Origin: Streptomyces cinerochromogenes
GTDB lineage: Bacteria; Actinomycetota; Actinomycetes; Streptomycetales; Streptomycetaceae
Assembly: GCF_014648635.1 (NCBI RefSeq)
Contig: NZ_BMRM01000006.1
Span: forward strand, 124,001 to 188,000
Reading direction: 5' to 3'
DNA: 64,000 bases
Shown here: positions 62,888 to 64,000 of the stretch, in pieces
How positions within the stretch are numbered: the stretch's first letter is position 1
Layout: the number at the start of each line of letters is the position of its first letter
The notes under the pieces: model-generated
Databases searched by the model: none
Told to the model about the DNA's origin: nothing
Seen by the model: the letters and a program-made list of their open reading frames with translations, nothing else
Program-made: the position numbers and the translations under genes

Positions 62888-63763
62888 GTGTCTGACCCGA
62901 ACCTGAACGACGACGCCACCGAGCCCCGCGGGCTGGCTGCCGAGACGGTGGACGACGAGCTCGACATCGTCGAGGGCGCGGACGAGCAGGACGAGTTCGA
63001 GGCTGCCGAGGCCGAGGCGGGGGAGCCGGCCGAGGAGGCCGCCCTGCACGTCGAGGACGAGGGCGAAGAGGCCGAGGCCGACGAGGACGCCGAGGCCGAG
63101 GGGGAGGCCGCCGTCGAGGAGGCCGCCGAGGAGCCGGCCGCCCCGGTGGACCCGATCCAGGCCCTCCGCGAGGAACTGCGCACCCTGCCCGGCGAGTGGT
63201 ACGTCATCCACACCTACGCCGGCTACGAGAACCGCGTGAAGACCAACCTGGAGCAGCGCGCCGTCTCGCTGAACGTCGAGGACTACATCTTCCAGGCCGA
63301 GGTGCCGCAGGAAGAGGTCGTCCAGATCAAGAACGGCGACCGCAAGACGATCAAGCAGAACAAGCTGCCGGGTTACGTCCTGGTCCGCATGGACCTGACC
63401 AACGAGTCCTGGGGCGTCGTCCGCAACACCCCGGGCGTCACCGGCTTCGTCGGCAACGCCTACGACCCGTACCCGCTGACCCTGGACGAGATCGTCAAGA
63501 TGCTCGCCCCGGAGGCCGAGGAGAAGGCCGCCCGCGAGGCCGCCGAGGCCGAGGGCAAGCCCGCCCCGCAGCGCAAGGTCGAGGTCCAAGTCCTGGACTT
63601 CGAGGTCGGCGACTCGGTCACCGTCACCGACGGCCCGTTCGCCACGCTCCAGGCGACCATCAACGAGATCAACCCCGACTCGAAGAAGGTCAAGGGCCTG
63701 GTCGAGATCTTCGGCCGCGAGACGCCGGTCGAGCTGTCCTTCGACCAGATCCAGAAGAACTGA
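62888..63763 (+). CDS. nusG: Transcription termination/antitermination factor NusG
   Basis: A 291-aa elongation factor. Residues 1-85 are an acidic Ala/Glu/Asp-rich extension typical of Streptomyces. The NGN domain (about 95-200) begins [20 protein letters not shown] and includes [20 protein letters not shown] and [11 protein letters not shown]. The KOW domain (about 232-291) has [20 protein letters not shown] and ends [14 protein letters not shown] at 62888 is used, after AGGAAGAAGC. A strong terminator follows instead of rplK. Confidence 0.97.
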   Translation: MSDPNLNDDATEPRGLAAETVDDELDIVEGADEQDEFEAAEAEAGEPAEEAALHVEDEGEEAEADEDAEAEGEAAVEEAAEEPAAPVDPIQALREELRTLPGEWYVIHTYAGYENRVKTNLEQRAVSLNVEDYIFQAEVPQEEVVQIKNGDRKTIKQNKLPGYVLVRMDLTNESWGVVRNTPGVTGFVGNAYDPYPLTLDEIVKMLAPEAEEKAAREAAEAEGKPAPQRKVEVQVLDFEVGDSVTVTDGPFATLQATINEINPDSKKVKGLVEIFGRETPVELSFDQIQKN

Positions 63764-64000
63764 AGCCGTCCCCCGAGAGCGCCCCGCCGGTCAGCACCGG
63801 GCCGGGGCGCTCTCGCCGTGTCCGGCCCGCCGCCCTCGTCGCCGTGGCCGCCCTGGCGCTGCTCGCGACGGTGTACGCCGTCTTCCTCCCGGCGGCCTGG
63901 GCGCGGACCGAGCTGCGGGGCGCGGAGCCGGCCGAGGCGACCTTCCACGCGGGGACCTGCATCCTCGGCCGGTGCAGCGTCACCTTCCCGTTCCACGGGG
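63760..64000 (+). CDS. Membrane/secreted protein, N-terminal part (partial, start uncertain)
   Basis: An open frame runs to the window edge. It contains a basic stretch, then a helix [21 protein letters not shown] (63826-63888) and [20 protein letters not shown], then [12 protein letters not shown], two cysteines suggesting an exported disulfide. No ATG or GTG precedes the helix in this frame; a CTG at 63760 overlapping the nusG stop is the only near-standard candidate, and the terminator stem would lie inside the coding part. The protein is not L11. I do not recognise the family. Confidence 0.45.
   Translation, partial: MKPSPESAPPVSTGPGRSRRVRPAALVAVAALALLATVYAVFLPAAWARTELRGAEPAEATFHAGTCILGRCSVTFPFHG
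63775..63814 (+). terminator. Terminator downstream of nusG
   Basis: GAGAGCGCCCCG (63775-63786) pairs with CGGGGCGCTCTC (63803-63814), with an inner CCGG/CCGG pair in the loop. It is 11 bp past the nusG stop. Confidence 0.85.

Noticed and set aside
63818..64000. Alternative frame from GTG 63818 after the nusG terminator
   Set aside because: Translation is Arg/Ser/Pro-rich without any fold-like pattern; the frame with the hydrophobic helix is more credible despite its unclear start.

Overview
This window is high-GC actinobacterial chromosome and almost certainly Streptomyces. The evidence is very strong third-position G/C bias, frequent GTG starts, 4-bp GTGA/ATGA gene overlaps, and a gene order that (from memory, not searched) follows the conserved nuo – kor – nuo2 – yajQ – rpmG – murB – secE/nusG segment of the S. 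coelicolor core. No phage, transposase or CRISPR array was seen. All functions are read from protein motifs; no database search was possible.

Layout. 1-3.5 kb: end of the main complex I operon (nuoL', nuoM, nuoN). 3.6-6.4 kb: a Uma2 nuclease-fold protein and a RecQ helicase. 6.4-13.3 kb: a six-gene minus-strand cluster joining a GntR regulator, a two-cluster ferredoxin, a lipoprotein binding protein with a NosL-like tail, an ABC permease, an ABC ATPase and a 923-aa flavoprotein that looks like APS-reductase alpha fused to HEAT repeats. This is the strongest candidate for an undescribed system. 13.4-27.5 kb: M56 peptidase, fumarylacetoacetase, HAD phosphatase, a lytic transglycosylase behind a c-di-AMP (ydaO-type) riboswitch, polyprenyl synthetase, LolA-like protein with an ABC exporter, small redox and transport genes, and a divergent HxlR/quinone-oxidoreductase pair.

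27.5-45.2 kb is an energy-conversion block. It holds 2-oxoacid:ferredoxin oxidoreductase (korAB), a response regulator with two tandem paralogous sensor kinases, and a second, incomplete complex I operon (nuoA2 B2 C2 H2 I2 J2 K2 L2 M2 N2). That operon lacks nuoD, E, F and G; in its nuoC the C-terminus is a long disordered tail carrying a 13-residue motif three times. The layout suggests (inference) ferredoxin-fed, proton-pumping electron transfer to menaquinone under two-component control. The polyprenyl synthetase could supply the quinone side chain.

45.2-64 kb: HtpX, YccF, an amino-acid permease, GlsB and YajQ; a tRNA remnant lacking its D and anticodon arms, followed by three small accessory genes; an amidohydrolase; tRNA-Thr, tRNA-Met and rpmG; two MaoC-like dehydratase subunits; a TetR-controlled MFS pump; murB; a second TetR with its divergent target; adenosine deaminase, aspartate aminotransferase, tRNA-Trp, secE and nusG. 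Immediately after nusG the window shows a terminator and a membrane-protein N-terminus instead of the expected rplK.

Recurring non-coding themes are tandem repeats anchored on stop codons (three genes), a dispersed hairpin family built from CACGCGCGTG palindromes, direct-repeat arrays around the sensor kinases, paired TetR operators, and several apparently leaderless promoters.
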